Below are positions 25,760 through 37,583 of a stretch of DNA of 64,000 bases, one piece after another (position 1 is the stretch's first letter; every line of letters begins with the position of its first letter). A program made the position numbers and the translations under genes. The notes beneath the pieces are model-generated. The model was given only the letters and a program-made list of their open reading frames with translations, had not been told where the DNA came from and did not search any database. Origin of the DNA: Sycon ciliatum (Eukaryota; Porifera; Calcarea; Leucosolenida; Sycettidae); assembly GCF_964019385.1 (NCBI RefSeq), contig NC_088650.1:21958002-22022001 (forward strand), written 5' to 3'.

Positions 25760-27656
25760 TTAGAATCAACCAGTAAAAACTCCTACTCAATCTCCAACAA
25801 CAAAATTAGTGGACAGCTGTTATTTGTGTTGCTATGACAACTCGTGTGCTGGACGAGTATTTGTTGTCATTGGTTCAATTTCTTTTACTCTTCATAGGCT
25901 ATCAGATCATTTTCCTTATTCGGTCTATTTATAACCAGTATCTATGTCATGACCGGGGAGTGGGCCAGACATACGATCAGGATTCTACAATTCCAGGTTC
26001 TTTACGGAAATATACCAGGAGTCCAGATACCCATTCCTCACCCTCACCACACAAGAAGACCAAAGCTTCACTCTAGGACCAAGTTCCAAGCAACCGAGAA
26101 GCAACAAGAACAACTACGGATCGACGCAAAGCTTCGAGCTATATACTGCTATAATTATAGTAGCGTGCAAGCTGAAGGAGCGAAGGGAGCGAGCAGCCAG
26201 CCAGCAAAGCATGAATAGTGATATGTTTCCCAACGCTATTCATAGGCGAGACACATCGACGCCACGGCAAACACTTGACAAAGATACATGTAGGAGCAGA
26301 CGGAATACAATACAGATAGCAACACACGGACACGACATATCCCCCGCCTACGAACATGTTACGTCCTCGTAACAGAAGAAAAGTACCGGCACTGAAAAAA
26401 AAAGCAAAACAATAAAACTCTTGAAAACTTGAAAAGGAGGAACCAACCTCTTCCGACCCAAGAACCAAAGAAAACATATGCGCCAGTCTTGCACAGACTC
26501 TCAGCCACAGCAGTGTTAGAAAAATAAGTTATGCCGTTACAACTACGTTCGAACAAGCTATTGGTCAGCCTGCAGGGATTGCTTCTGTGTTACTATCATT
26601 ATGAACGAATAAGACAAATCAAGACTAGACGGGTAACAAGACCAGAAACGTGTCCAGGAACTGGTAACTGACCCGAACTAACTTCACTTGAAATCCGCGG
26701 CTCCCGTTTGCGTGTTGCCTTGATCTTGACTTCCTCGATGTACCTCCTCTCCAGCTCTGGCTACGTCCAGTAGTTTAACGTCATGCTCCGGGACGGGCGC
26801 GTTGGTGATGGTGACCAACCGCGGTCGCCAGGGTGCAGTTTATCGTCGTACCCAGGACGGGCTGTGGTGACCGTGTGGTAGCGATAGCTATTGGCAGCGC
26901 TCCCTCTCGCTGCCGAGGGTTCGGAATGTTAGTGGCACTGGACATCCTGGCGTGGTCGCCAAATGTCATGACCGGGGAGTGGGCCAGACATACGATCAGG
27001 ATTCTACAATTCCAGGTTCTTTACGGAAATATACCAGGAGTCCAGATACCCATTCCTCACCCTCACCACACAAGAAGACCAAAGCTTCACTCTAGGACCA
27101 AGTTCCAAGCAACCGAGAAGCAACAAGAACAACAACTACGGATCGACGCAAAGCATCGAGCTATATACTGCTATAATTATAGTAGCGTGCAAGCTGAAGG
27201 AGCGAAGGGAGCGAGCAGCCAGCCAGGAAAGCATGAATAGTGATATGTTTCCCAACGCTATTCATAGGCGAGACACATCGACGCCACGGCAAACACTTGA
27301 CAAAGATACATGTAGGAGCAGACGGAATATAATACAGATAGCAACACACGGACACGACATCTACAATGAGAGTGTGGTCTGTCTCCATGATTACCGGTGT
27401 TCATTTCATAACTTTAGCCACTTCTCCTTGTTAGACCTTATCTGGAAGGCCCATTCTTGCATATTCCAACAGCAGCCGAGGGAGCTAGCTCTCTTGGTTA
27501 TGCGGACTGGGTCCGATCCTAAAAAGCTGTTTTTATAAACTGTTTTTATGAACTGTTTTTATGAACTGTTTTTATTGGATAGGATATGATTATGTTGAAT
27601 AAACGAGGTTTGTGTCAATGGGAGATTGACTTGGAGTTTTTACGAGTTGATTCTAA
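25760..27656. mobile_element. TIR element (MITE) carrying an LTR insertion
   Basis: Ends TTAGAATCAACCAGTAAAAA and, read inward from the right, TTAGAATCAACTCGTAAAAA; similarity continues through CTCC..TCAATCTCC (about 38 bp). Without the LTR element inside (25945-27359) it would be about 480 bp. TSD not resolved, superfamily not assigned. Confidence 0.65.
25945..27359. mobile_element. Short LTR retrotransposon without coding region
   Basis: Two direct repeats of about 395 bp, 25945-26337 and 26964-27359, each starting TGTCATGACCGGGGAGTGGG and ending GACACGACA (TG..CA). They are flanked by TCTA (25941-25944 and 27360-27363). They differ at only a few positions, so the insertion is young. The 626-bp interior encodes no gag or pol, so this is a TRIM-like or internally deleted element that would need enzymes in trans. 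Confidence 0.85.
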
Positions 27657-28013
27657 GCTGGCATAATTTCTATTATGCTGGCATAATCTTCGGACTTTGT
27701 CTAAAAATATGCCCTGGCGTAAAAGGACTTCTGAGACCAGACGGTCGGCATACCCTTACGATGCTGGCTGAAGAGTAATGCTCCAGACATATTTAGGCAT
27801 GTTACAGGAAATAACCTGGTGAATGTTACCCCTTATAAACCGTGCCGTCATGGAGCCAGAGTCGTTGTAACGTTGCAAAGTGCAACAAGATTGCAAGGGT
27901 ACAGCATAGCACCATCATTGGCATAATTCCAGTATAATGTAGCGTAATCACTGGCAAAATTTGGGCATAATGAGAAGCATAATTCAGCAATTCACGGAGC
28001 ATAAGGGGCCGTC

Positions 28014-28265
28014 CAAGGTTACCAATAATATTTTCAAAACGAAATGTTTTCGTTTGTGGGTGGGTGGGTTTGATGGAGTTTCGTTTTGAAAATAATTATT
28101 GAATGCTGATGGAGAATGCCCAGTTATTGCTGGATGTCGAAAATTGACATCAATATTTTATTGAAATTCGTTTTACCTGCAGAAAAGGTGGGTGGGTGGG
28201 TGGGGGCTGAAAATTACTAAAACTTTTCGTTTTGTAAAAACAATCGGTAACCCCAGACGACCCCT
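28014..28265. mobile_element. MITE of the AGGGG(T/C)CGTCC family
   Basis: AGGGGCCGTCCAAGGTTACC at the left; the right end read inward is AGGGGTCGTCTGGGGTTACC. 252 bp, absent from unit A. Arms also share AAAACGAAA..TTTCGTTTT. Confidence 0.8.
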
Positions 28266-28851
28266 AATCCGCCAAGGGCTAAGTACATGATTGTACCCTA
28301 TGACCGTGCAATGTACATTGTAAGGAAAATCTGGAAAAAGAGCAGGTTTTCATGCCAGTTTACCAGAATGGGCTGTCAAATCACTCCTTACACAGTAATA
28401 CCACTCTACTTGCCAGTTGAGATTCAATCAGACTATTTTGTAGCGAAATTCGCACTCGGATTTTGCCTTACAGTTGCACCATAGCCTAGTATGTATAGGT
28501 CACATGTTTGTTTGTTTGTGTGAAGTTTTATTTTACATCGCAAACCAAACGGCCATTGATGCCCAATATTATGATGGCGATAGAATAAAAAGTGTGGCTC
28601 GATAAAGCTTCACTTGCGAAAATGAGAAAACAGTCAAAAGTATTTATACCGGTAAATATATTGAGAGCGTGTGTGGGCAGGCGTGTGTTTACCGCCATAC
28701 TGCCAGGTGTGTCTTTACCACCATATTTATCAAATATATTGACCTTTGATAAATACCCACACTCATTAGTGACCACACCATCAACAGTAGCAAATTCATA
28801 TAAATTTGCTTTGACTCAATAAATACCACTGTACTTTTCCATGTAGCACTC

Positions 28852-29017
28852 CACTTTTCCCTAAAAAGGAGTATTTTATAAACAGTATTAATTTTATTGG
28901 CCTTAGTGGTATTTTATAAACAGTATTTATTGGCTTTTGACCCAATAAATACTGTTTATAAAATACCACTAGGGCCAATAAATACTGTTTATAAACTACT
29001 CCTTTTTAGGGAAAGTG
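28852..29017. mobile_element. Palindromic MITE in LINE 3' region
   Basis: CACTTTTCCCTAAAAAGGAG.. and its inverted copy ..CTCCTTTTTAGGGAAAGTG, with a second palindrome of ATAAATACTGTTTATAAAATACCA inside. It can fold into a long hairpin. Confidence 0.6.
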
Positions 29018-29031
29018 AAGGTCAACATATG

Positions 29032-29156
29032 TATAATAAATGTAGTAGCCTCAGGATTTATTGCAATTACATACCAGTTATAAAAAACCTCGGCGGACCT
29101 CAGTTTTTATACTGGTATGTAATTGCAATAAATCCTTCGGCTCTACATTTATTATA
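29032..29156. mobile_element. Palindromic foldback MITE (125 bp)
   Basis: TATAATAAATGTAG.. with right arm ..CTACATTTATTATA; inner arms GGATTTATTGCAATTACATA are matched exactly. Sister of 25637-25758. Confidence 0.7.
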
Positions 29157-29245
29157 TACTTACAAGTCAAGTTCGAACAAAGTAACAATCAGAGAGAAAT
29201 AGGAAGATGAGGACCTATGCCAGAGGGAGGTGCTATTCGGCCATA

Positions 29246-32118
29246 TTAACCGTAGAAAAACACTTTCAGCAATCTTTTAAACGGGGTTGGACGACGAGTG
29301 GACGTGAGTTCCTGTGGCAGGGTGTTCCAAAGCTTCAGCGCGGAAACCAATGGTCGGCTGTCGCCAGATGTTCGCCGAGTTAGCGGAACAACGTATTTGC
29401 AATTGTCATTGCCACGGGTGTTACTGGGAGGTTGGAGGGCTACTCTATCTTTCAGAAGAGGGCTGATGCTGCTGGTGTGGACACGGTGCATAAGGAAACG
29501 AAGTTTGCATTTGGCACGTTCAATTACAGGGGTCAGGGAAAGGCGAGTGTATATAGGAGTGGTATGGGACGGGAAGGGCAGATTGGCTACGCAGCGAACA
29601 CATCGCTTGTCGAGGACAGTGAGCTGGTGCCGCTGCTGAGCCGTGAGGGCAGAGAAGAACGCGTTTGATCCATAAAGCATGTCAGGAAGTATAAGGGCAG
29701 AATAGAAGAGGAGCGACTGGCGTTCAGATCGCGACGGGCGGATGGTTCTCAGGGTGGTTAGCTTCTGGGAAGTTTTACGTACTATGCTGGAGACCTGCGC
29801 GTCCCACCGAAGACAGGAATCGATCTGTAGGCCCAGAAAGCGAGCAGTGGTGGTCTGGGTGAGAGGCGTCCCGTTGCAGTTAACGTTGAGTTCCAGGGTA
29901 CTACGGCGTGATGCCTCAATGGCTAAGACCTGCGTCTTGTCAGGGTTTAAAACCAGGCCTTTCCCGTGCAGGTAGTCAGCCAAGTTTGACACAGCAACTG
30001 ATAAGACTTGATTTAGGGTTGCTACGGATCTGCTTGCGGTGTCGAGAAGGATGTTATCCGCAAACAGCTGGGAGTGTGCTGGGCTGGTGACGCTATGGAC
30101 GTCCATGGTATATAGTGAAAACAGCAAAGGACCCAGTACACTACCCTGAGGGACTCCACACTCGCATGCAGTTAGGCCCGAGCACTGCCCACTCGCCAGA
30201 ACTACTCTCTGTCGACGGTCCGTGAAGTAGCTCGCAAACCAACGCAATGCAGTCGAAGATACACCCAAAGCAAACAAATCTTGGATCATGAGCTGGTGCC
30301 GTACTTTATCGAATGCCTTGCTCATGTCCACTAGTGCTACGCCAGTATGTAGCTGGTGGTCTGCTGACGACAGATAGCGGTCCATGGCCAAGGTCAAGGC
30401 ATCTTCCGTGGAGTGTTGTGGCCGGTACGCAAACTGATTGGCGGGCAAAAGTGAATGGGTTTGTAATAAGTCACACAGGCGTTTGTGGACTATCTTCTCC
30501 AAGATCTTCGATGCTATTGGCAGCAAAGATATGGGACGGTAATTGCGCGATGCGTTCTTGTCACCAGACTTAAATAGGGGTCGAACATTTGCAATCTTCA
30601 GGGAGACAGGCACAATGCCAGACGAAAGGGATGCATTAATTAATATGGATAGCGACGGGGCGAGGGCTGCTTCACAATGCTTCAGGATGAATGCCGGAAT
30701 ACTGTCGCTGCCCTCAGCTTTACGAGCATCGAGTCTCACGAGAAAGGTGAATACCTCCTCAACACTAGTGGCCTGGAATTCCCGCAAAGGTTCCCGTGGT
30801 GACGGACCACAAGGTAAGGATAGCTGCACAGGTCTACTTGGATCGGAGACTACTCCACTGAATTGCTCGCTGAGTGCTTCTATACTGACAGAGGGTGGAG
30901 TGGAAGTTTTGGTCCGGCCGCTGAGCTCGTTTATTGTCTTCCAAGTGAGGCGCGCATTTACCTGACTCCGTGTGAGAAGATTCTTGTAGTACTGGGCCCT
31001 GAGGCGTCGGGACATTCGCTTAGCCTCGGCTCGTGCTGATGTGAATACAGTTCGCAGATCCATGTCAGTCGGCGAGGCTCGCCAGCGACGATGTGCTGCG
31101 TTGCGAAGTAGAATAGCGTCGTGGAGGGCAGGTAATTTCCAAGGACAGGACGTGCGGGAGGAAGATTTAGGCCGATACGTTCGGACAGGAGCGTGCTCGT
31201 CCAAAACGGAAACAATCTTCTCAGTCCAAGAATACCACATGGCATCCACAGTCTGAGCGGTTGAAACATTCTCCAGGTCGCAATGATGCAAGTCATGAGC
31301 GAATCGGTTCATATCGATCCTTGCTAGGTTACGACCACACTTGACAGCAGGAGGTTCCACAGTGCACTTGAAAGGTAGGTCAATTACGACCGCAAAGTGG
31401 TCGCTGATGGTACAAGGGAGAACCGTGCAGGAGGTTATCGCTCCATCCACAGCTAGGGCGAGATCCAGTGTTGTTCTGCTGCCGTGGGGGGCAATGCGGG
31501 TAGTGTCCTGCACCTCGTTGCTGATATTGAACTGGTCGCAGAAGCGATGTAAATTGTCGAGCTGAGGGGCTTGGCGCCGGCTTACGTCGACATTGCAGTC
31601 ACCCGTTAAAATCAGTGGGGACGATGGCATTGACGCCGCTGCTGTGTCAACTGCGTTGGACAAGTCCTGCCAAAATTGTACTGGCGTGCCTGGAGGTCGA
31701 TACACTCCTCCTAGGAGAATCCGGTTTCGATGACTTCTGATCTCCAGTAGCAAAAGTTCTATGTTGGTGTGGTCTCCCACCACTTGTGCTTGAAAGCGAT
31801 TGTGGACATAGGCTGCTAGGCCACCTCCATGACTGGGACGATCCCTCCGGAAAAGTGGATGGTTAGGTATGCTGAGCAAGCTGTGTGCGGTAGAGATAGA
31901 TAGAAAGGTTTCCGCCAGTATCATGACGTCAATGTTTTGAGATAGTATGAAATCCTCAACTTCACGCTTTTTATTAAAAAGGTGCACACATTGAGGAACC
32001 CTACTCTAAGATTAAGACTAAGGCCGTTGTTGCTGTTCGATAAAGGGGCTAAATTAGGGGTGTGTGGTCTAGGATGGAATGGGATTGCATTAGGGTTTAG
32101 TGGGGTGTCGGCATTCAT
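29246..32118 (-). pseudogene. LINE ORF2: APE endonuclease + reverse transcriptase, inactivated
   Basis: The uninterrupted part (31987-29246, 913 codons) contains endonuclease motifs LAET, GDCNVD and SDHF, then RT motifs including VDMSKAFDKVRH, GVPQGSVLGPLLF and FADN. The normal (F/Y)ADD catalytic motif is FADN here (Asn codon at plus 30053-30055), which should abolish polymerisation. The endonuclease start continues in another frame upstream (LRVGFLNV, 32118-31980), so a one-base shift near 31975 breaks the N terminus. In an intact element this enzyme nicks target DNA and copies LINE RNA into it. This copy is dead by two lesions. Confidence 0.88.
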
Positions 32119-33081
32119 GATGTGGCTGAAGCTGAAGCTATCTTATCCAAGGCGAATCTCCACTCTCGTGCACGCACCTCCGCTGGCCAGAAGTCTTCCT
32201 GCAGGGCTTTGTCGATTTGATCTGCTGGGATCACAACATGTGCGTACGCCAGTCCGAAGTACCGGGATTCTGACACACTGCACTTCATGACTGGCAGGTC
32301 TTTTTCTCGCACCAACCTACTATGGAATCAGCACTACATCCCATGTGGACATTGCCAAGGTGACTCTTGATTGCGCGGCATTTTCTCCGAGGGGCTCCAC
32401 GAAAACTTGCAGGAGCTTTAGGTTTGTGCTGATAATACGAGGTGACAGTGGACTGGCCTGGCTTGTGTGCTGCGTCACGGCTAGCAGCGGTAGTCCTATT
32501 TGCCAACGTGCGTGCAGGGTTTCGCGGTTTTCTCCGTTCAACATCCTCCCACTCAGGTTCGACCGGTACGGGAGCACATGTTGGTTCGCATGGTGTACTT
32601 GTGTCAGTTGTAACCCCTGAGCTGCAAGCATTTGAATACGAGTTGCGTGTAGCAGGCCCTCAGTCAGATGTGCGTGGGTTGATCACTGATGTGGTCGTGG
32701 AGGACGTGGACTGGCCTGTTGGGGTACATATACTCGTACGCAATTTCTGAACTTCCTCCCTGAGTGCCGCCACTTCGATTCTCAGGGAATTGTTGTCAAC
32801 AACAGCTTCTTTCATGGCAGCCAATTCCTTGATCAATTTACTCATGATCCCCATGAAAGATTCGCCACCGCAACATCCATGGTCATGACACATGCATGAG
32901 TACTTACGGTTAGCAGGCAAGTTAGACGAGGCCACATCAATTTGGCATCCAGAAGAGCCGTTTTCGCCAAATAAAGGCGTGACGTCAACAGAACCGTCCA
33001 TACCAGTGCTCGGAGAACCACTTTGGGCAATCGGGGTCGTACTAGATCTCCGCTTTCTTTAGACCTGGTTGACATGGGCAT
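32115..33081 (-). pseudogene. LINE ORF1, frameshifted remnant
   Basis: Fragments in three frames: MPMSTRSKESGDLVRPRLPK at 33081, a Cys/His patch (CMCHDHGCCGG) and a coiled coil (LIKELAAMKEAVV..LRIEVAALREEVQKL) at 33001-32660, and a C-terminal part ending near 32115 with DLPVMKCSVSES..FWPAEVRAREW. Coiled coil then a conserved C-terminal domain is the usual ORF1 plan of CR1/L2-type LINEs (RNA chaperone). At least two frameshifts. Confidence 0.65.
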
Positions 33082-33551
33082 GGCGAACCCGTATAAAACA
33101 AGACAAAATCAGCCAAAGTTGGAGCTAGAATGCATCTTACTCCTACACGTACAACTTTCTGAACATGTACATGTAGCCTCATGTCATGACAAGCGTCTAC
33201 GGCCATTGGTGATGGTAAAAACTTTCTCTCCAATGGCGGTCAAACATTATTTCATCGACATGGCTCACTTGCAAGAAACTAACCCTGACACTTACCTCCT
33301 TACACTGAGCTCCGAACAGCAAGGATTCAACCAGCGAGAGCGTGGAGAAAGAAATTCCCCGTCAAAGCCGAATGCCCACGAAACAGGCGTGCACACTGCA
33401 AAACATCACGCAATGTTGTGTGTGTGTGGGGGGGGGGGGGGGGGGAAGGGGTGCGTAACGTCGCTAGGAAGAAAGAAACTACGGCCAAAAAACTATCACG
33501 GGCCGGCCGTGTCGACAGGTACTAGGTCACAGTAGGTGCACTCATCATTAA

Positions 33552-34412
33552 AGGGGAAGTATACCCTAAAATCAAATTTTCACCAGTTGTAGTCTTCTGG
33601 GTGCTGAGTCGAATGGTCTTGGTCCGAGGAAGCTGCGACGCTCCCTTCCTACTTGAATCCCAATCGAACTCGCGCACTTCCACCGAAACTGGGTGACTGC
33701 GCCCTACTAGATGGGGATTTGTATGCAAAATGTCACTAAAAGCGCCATTTCGTTCTTATAAAAGCACGGATGACCGCGATTGGCCCATATGTTGTAGTCT
33801 TTTGGACGCTGAGTCGACTGGTTTTGGTCCGAAAAGGCTGCGATGCAGCGTTCCTCCTTTATTCCCAATCGAACATGGTTGAACAAGCGGTCACGTGCTC
33901 CTGGGTGCCCAAATCACCTGGTCACCGCGCCAGCAGGCGAGAACTTTCACACCAAGGTTCAACTCGAGTTCAACTCGAGTGACAGGACTGCACCCAAAAA
34001 AGGTCAAACAGGCTAGTAAGTTGTACCCTGCAGGCACGGTGACCAGGTGACTGGCGTACGCAGGAGCACGTGACCGCTTGTTCAACCATGTTCGATTGGG
34101 AATAAAGGAGGAACGCTGCATCGCAGCCTTTTCGGACCAAAATCAGTCGACTCAGCGTCCAAAAGACTACAACATATGGGCCAATCGCGGTCATCCGTGC
34201 TTTTATAAGAACGAAATGGCGCTTTTAGTGACATTTTGCATACAAATCCCCATCTAGTAGGGCGCAGTCACCCAGTTTCGGTGGAAGTGCGCGAGTTCGA
34301 TTGGGATTCAAGTAGGAAGGGAGCGTCTCAGCTTCCTCGGACCAAGACCATTCGACTCAGCACCCCGAAGACTACAACTGGTGAAAATTTGATTTTAGGG
34401 TATACTTCCCCT
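33552..34412. mobile_element. Large foldback element with TTAA target duplication
   Basis: Starts AGGGGAAGTATACCCTAAAA and ends with its reverse complement, flanked by TTAA (33548-33551 and 34413-34416). The arms are about 400 bp each and almost perfectly inverted, so the same open frame appears on both strands (33770-33982 plus, 33970-34194 minus). Unit A has no insertion here. TTAA duplication points to Kolobok or piggyBac mobilisation. No transposase of its own. Confidence 0.88.
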
Positions 34413-34480
34413 TTAATTTTGCGATTTCCTCTTTCTGCACTATGCCTGGTCAACAACTCGACTCGTAGTAGATTTACTGA

Positions 34481-34873
34481 GGGCATGTTCGATTGGTAAG
34501 GATCGGGATCGGGATCCAGATCTCAGATCCGTCGGATCCTTCAGAGTCAACTGGACACTTTTTTGAGCCTTGACTGTTGCCATGTGGACGAAGTAATAAA
34601 AAGTCGTACTCACAGCGCCAGTTGTACAAAAAGTCAGCAAGCTGTATCTCGATCCACGTGTGCGTACCACAATGTGTACAAAAACGAGTTTTACCCGCCA
34701 TATACGCACAAAGGTCACATTTGGATCCGTTGGATCCGGTCAACCCTGCTCCCCGAGGTGGGTTGACCGGATCCAAATCCGAAGGATCCGGATCCGGATT
34801 CGACCAATCGAAAGGCTGCGAATCCAGTGGATCTGGTGGATCGGGATCCCGATCCTACCAAACGAACATGCCC
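34481..34873. mobile_element. MITE with GGGCATGTTCG(A/T)TTGGTA ends
   Basis: GGGCATGTTCGATTGGTAAG at the left; the right end read inward is GGGCATGTTCGTTTGGTAGG. The interior is full of GGATCC/GGATCCGGATCC motifs. 393 bp, absent from unit A. Confidence 0.8.
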
Positions 34874-35603
34874 TATGTAGACTCTACTACTAGTACTAAG
34901 CCAATATGGGATCGTACGAGAAATTCTCGAGACCGGAGCGAAAATAGTGAGGGTTTGCATTCCGAATCGACGGTCATTTTGTCGAACATTAAAAATGTCG
35001 AATTTTCGAATGAACGTTTGTTTTGCAAGTCGAACATCATGCGTTTTCATTTCGTGAGCTCCAGCATCATGATATCAGCAATGTCCAGTCCCGTGCTCCT
35101 TTTTCCCCGAACCTTTGTCTTTGATCGCCCAAAGACTCAAAGGCCAAATCTGCCTCCTCAGTTGTCTCAGAAGAACCAACTCATGGACCATAGCCAAGTC
35201 AAATTTTATGCGTATTTTTAAAAATATTTTCCAAGGAAAACAATTATATAAATACAGTGTACTTTATTACAGTATTTATGCGTATCGCCTTGTCTTTTCA
35301 GCCACACAGATGATAGTGAGAACACTCCAGGCGAAAGGGAGTAGACAGACAATGTCTCGAGAGGAGCAATCAGAGGTAGCTGACGATGCTGATGTCGCCG
35401 AAGACGCCTGCGAAGCCATGCCGAGATAAGAAACCTCTTTGAACTGATAAATCACGCACAAGCGCTCTTTTACAAGCAAATTCTTCCGAAATACTTTCGG
35501 CAAAGTGAGCGTTTTCTGAACAAACATGCCGAATTTTCGAATGCATTTCCGACCTTGCTCCGCTTCCACCTTGTACAGTACATTGTGCAAATGAGAGTCC
35601 TAC

Positions 35604-35870
35604 GGCTCGGTAGAGTGCTCAACATTCGTTCCGAACGGTTCGAATAGAGCGATCTAACACACGGCAGAGACCATGGAGATCACCAAGCATCGTCCGTTGT
35701 CCGGCTCGGTAGAGTGCTCAATATTCGTTCCGAACGGTTCGAATAGAGCTATCTTACACACGGCACAGAGCACCAAGCATCGTTCGTTGTCCGGCTCGGT
35801 AGAGTGCTCATTATTAGTTCCGAACGGTTCGAATAGAGCTATCTTAGTTACCATGGTTACAACGAACGAT
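35604..35870. repeat. Three-copy tandem repeat (about 90-99 bp)
   Basis: Unit B version of 2829-3000 with one extra copy; each holds TTCGTTCCGAACGGTTCGAA or a close variant. Confidence 0.75.
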
Positions 35871-36026
35871 GCTTGGTGTTCCATGCCGTGGGTACATATA
35901 ATTATGTGCATAAACAGCTTTCGGCTCCGTGGCATGCATTGCTGGCATGCTACTCGACTCGTCAATATTGACAATAATTATGGCGGCAAATCAGAGGCAC
36001 TCGGAGTTTCAAACAAACGACGTAGG

Positions 36027-36385
36027 GCCACCTACAAATAGAATTAATTCGTTGTTTCGGGTCACTTCACTCATCCGTACGGCCGTACCAGGGTCGGTCG
36101 GTCGGGTTTATTTTTTATTTTATTTTAGTTGCCGGCATGCAGGGGTGCATACATGTACAATTGCGCATATCGAATAGCTTTTCTTCATGATTCGTTTGAT
36201 GTGTTGATTCTTCACAAAATGATGTGTTATTTTGCCCGTACAAGAGGCTCAAGGACGACAAGGACTAAAAAAAATAGAAACGGGCTGCTGGCGCATGGTG
36301 CTGGCCTCGTTTTCCGTCACGTAACGTCGTTTGTTCCGTTTTCGGCCGTTCACACGGATATCCGACAATCAAAAAAATTGTTTTT
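36027..36385. mobile_element. Unclassified insertion private to unit B
   Basis: A 359-bp insertion flanked by TAGG (36023-36026 and 36386-36389); unit A has the single site GACGTAGGAAAG. There are no clear inverted termini. It holds GGTCGGTCGGTCGGG followed by a T/A-rich run. Family unknown. Confidence 0.5.
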
Positions 36386-36476
36386 TAGGAAAGAAGACGC
36401 GGATTATGGTCCCGTGTGGTCTTCAAAACACATGCATGTTTTTTTGTTTTTTTACTCCGATAGCGGCTGGCTCAGG

Positions 36477-36901
36477 GTCGCCGCACCCCACAGGACGCGC
36501 GTTACGAACTCAACGAAAATGTGTCGCACTAGCCTGGTCGCGCGTTACGCCGCACCCCCCTGCGTTACGCGTTACACGGCAACATATATTGCCAGTACGG
36601 TATTTGAATTATATGCTGGCTTCATTCCAATATTCCCTTTGTCGCTCAATATGCCATTTATGAACTGTCTCACAAAATATGCGGAAATATGCGCAAGCAT
36701 ATTTTGGTCGAGGCCTAACACCATGCAGACCACCAGCACTGATCAGGTGCATTGTACACGAGTCGCCTACATACATGTACTAGAACTGTGATACAATCAT
36801 GCAGTTATGCTCCTACCTCCGAAAGGATGCCAAATTATGCTCCAAAATTTCAACCACCAAATTATGCCAATAATTATGCCGGCATAATCCGCCGGTGCCT
36901 A
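36477..36901. mobile_element. Insertion with hAT-like 8-bp flanks, private to unit B
   Basis: Flanked by GGCTCAGG / AGCTCAGG (one mismatch). The right end ..GGCATAATCCGCCGGTGCCTA resembles the terminus of the TAGGCC MITE family. The left end does not match it, so the element may be truncated or composite. Confidence 0.45.
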
Positions 36902-37181
36902 GCTCAGGCCAAGGGCAAATAAATTAGGCCCAATTCGACAACTTCGTACCGTTCAGTTTCGCCCAAAACACGACTGGCCACAGTTCATACACTGCAAATC
37001 TCCAAATCCACTTTAGCAACCGTGCCAACGACTGTTGCACTTTGAAAAGGACATACTTATCATCCAGCACACAGCTTCAGGATGGTATCCTCGAGCGATT
37101 TCTACTTGTTGAAAACTGATTCAGGGAGGTGAAAGAAGGGGCCAAACACCCAACGCTTTGTTCGCCGACTGCAGGGGCCAA

Positions 37182-37583
37182 TAGGGAGGTTTAGTCCCAC
37201 GTAATCCGTGGGTACTTTACGTGTGTGTACCACGTGATACTCAGTGACCCACGTACAGGCGCTAGGCGTTTTCTGATTCAAGACATACCGTGTATGGAGG
37301 CTCACCCACGTTCCGCCAGAACGTGGGTGAAAATCAGAATGGAGCGCATTGTGCGAGCTGTGAGGGTGCTCAGCTGAAGAAGTTTCCGAAGCACGAAATC
37401 AAAATATTGGATGAGCTTCTTAGGCCCGGGTAGCTTCGTCTTTGACCAGGTTTGGGCCTTTCGCTTTATGCTTTTGTTTGTTCCGTGTGACTAAACACAA
37501 CATTGCAACGTGGGTGCCCTTCATCTACTTTACGTGGATCACCCACGTACGCGTTTCCGATACGTGGGAACTAAACCTCCCTA
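37182..37583. mobile_element. MITE with TAGGGAGGTTTAGT ends
   Basis: TAGGGAGGTTTAGTCCCACG at left; the right end read inward is TAGGGAGGTTTAGTTCCCAC. ACGTGGGT motifs recur through the interior. Absent from unit A. 402 bp. Confidence 0.85.

Larger units (their letters stand above)
25139..28281. mobile_element. Old hAT-type MITE, unit B copy, heavily invaded
   Basis: Counterpart of 579-1433. Its ends (TAGCCCTTGACGG / CCGCCAAGGGCTA) are separated here by later insertions: a hAT MITE (25175-25623), a palindrome (25637-25758), a TIR element with an LTR element inside (25760-27656) and an AGGGGCCGTCC MITE (28014-28265). It acts as a nesting ground. Confidence 0.75.
28508..33162 (-). mobile_element. 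Near full-length non-LTR retrotransposon (CR1/L2/Jockey group)
   Basis: This 4.65-kb block is missing from unit A and is bracketed by ACATGT (28502-28507 and 33163-33168). It is on the minus strand: ORF1 remnant (33081-32115), ORF2 with endonuclease and reverse transcriptase (32118-29246), and a 3' region ending AAATAAAACTTCACACAAAC with CAAA repeats. Two palindromic MITEs sit in the 3' region. The clade within the group needs a phylogeny. Confidence 0.85.

Noticed and set aside
29298..31565. Plus-strand ORFs over the LINE
   Set aside because: Shadows of the reverse transcriptase and endonuclease frame on the minus strand.
33770..34194. Same open frame on both strands as a conserved gene
   Set aside because: It is the two arms of one foldback element read from each side.
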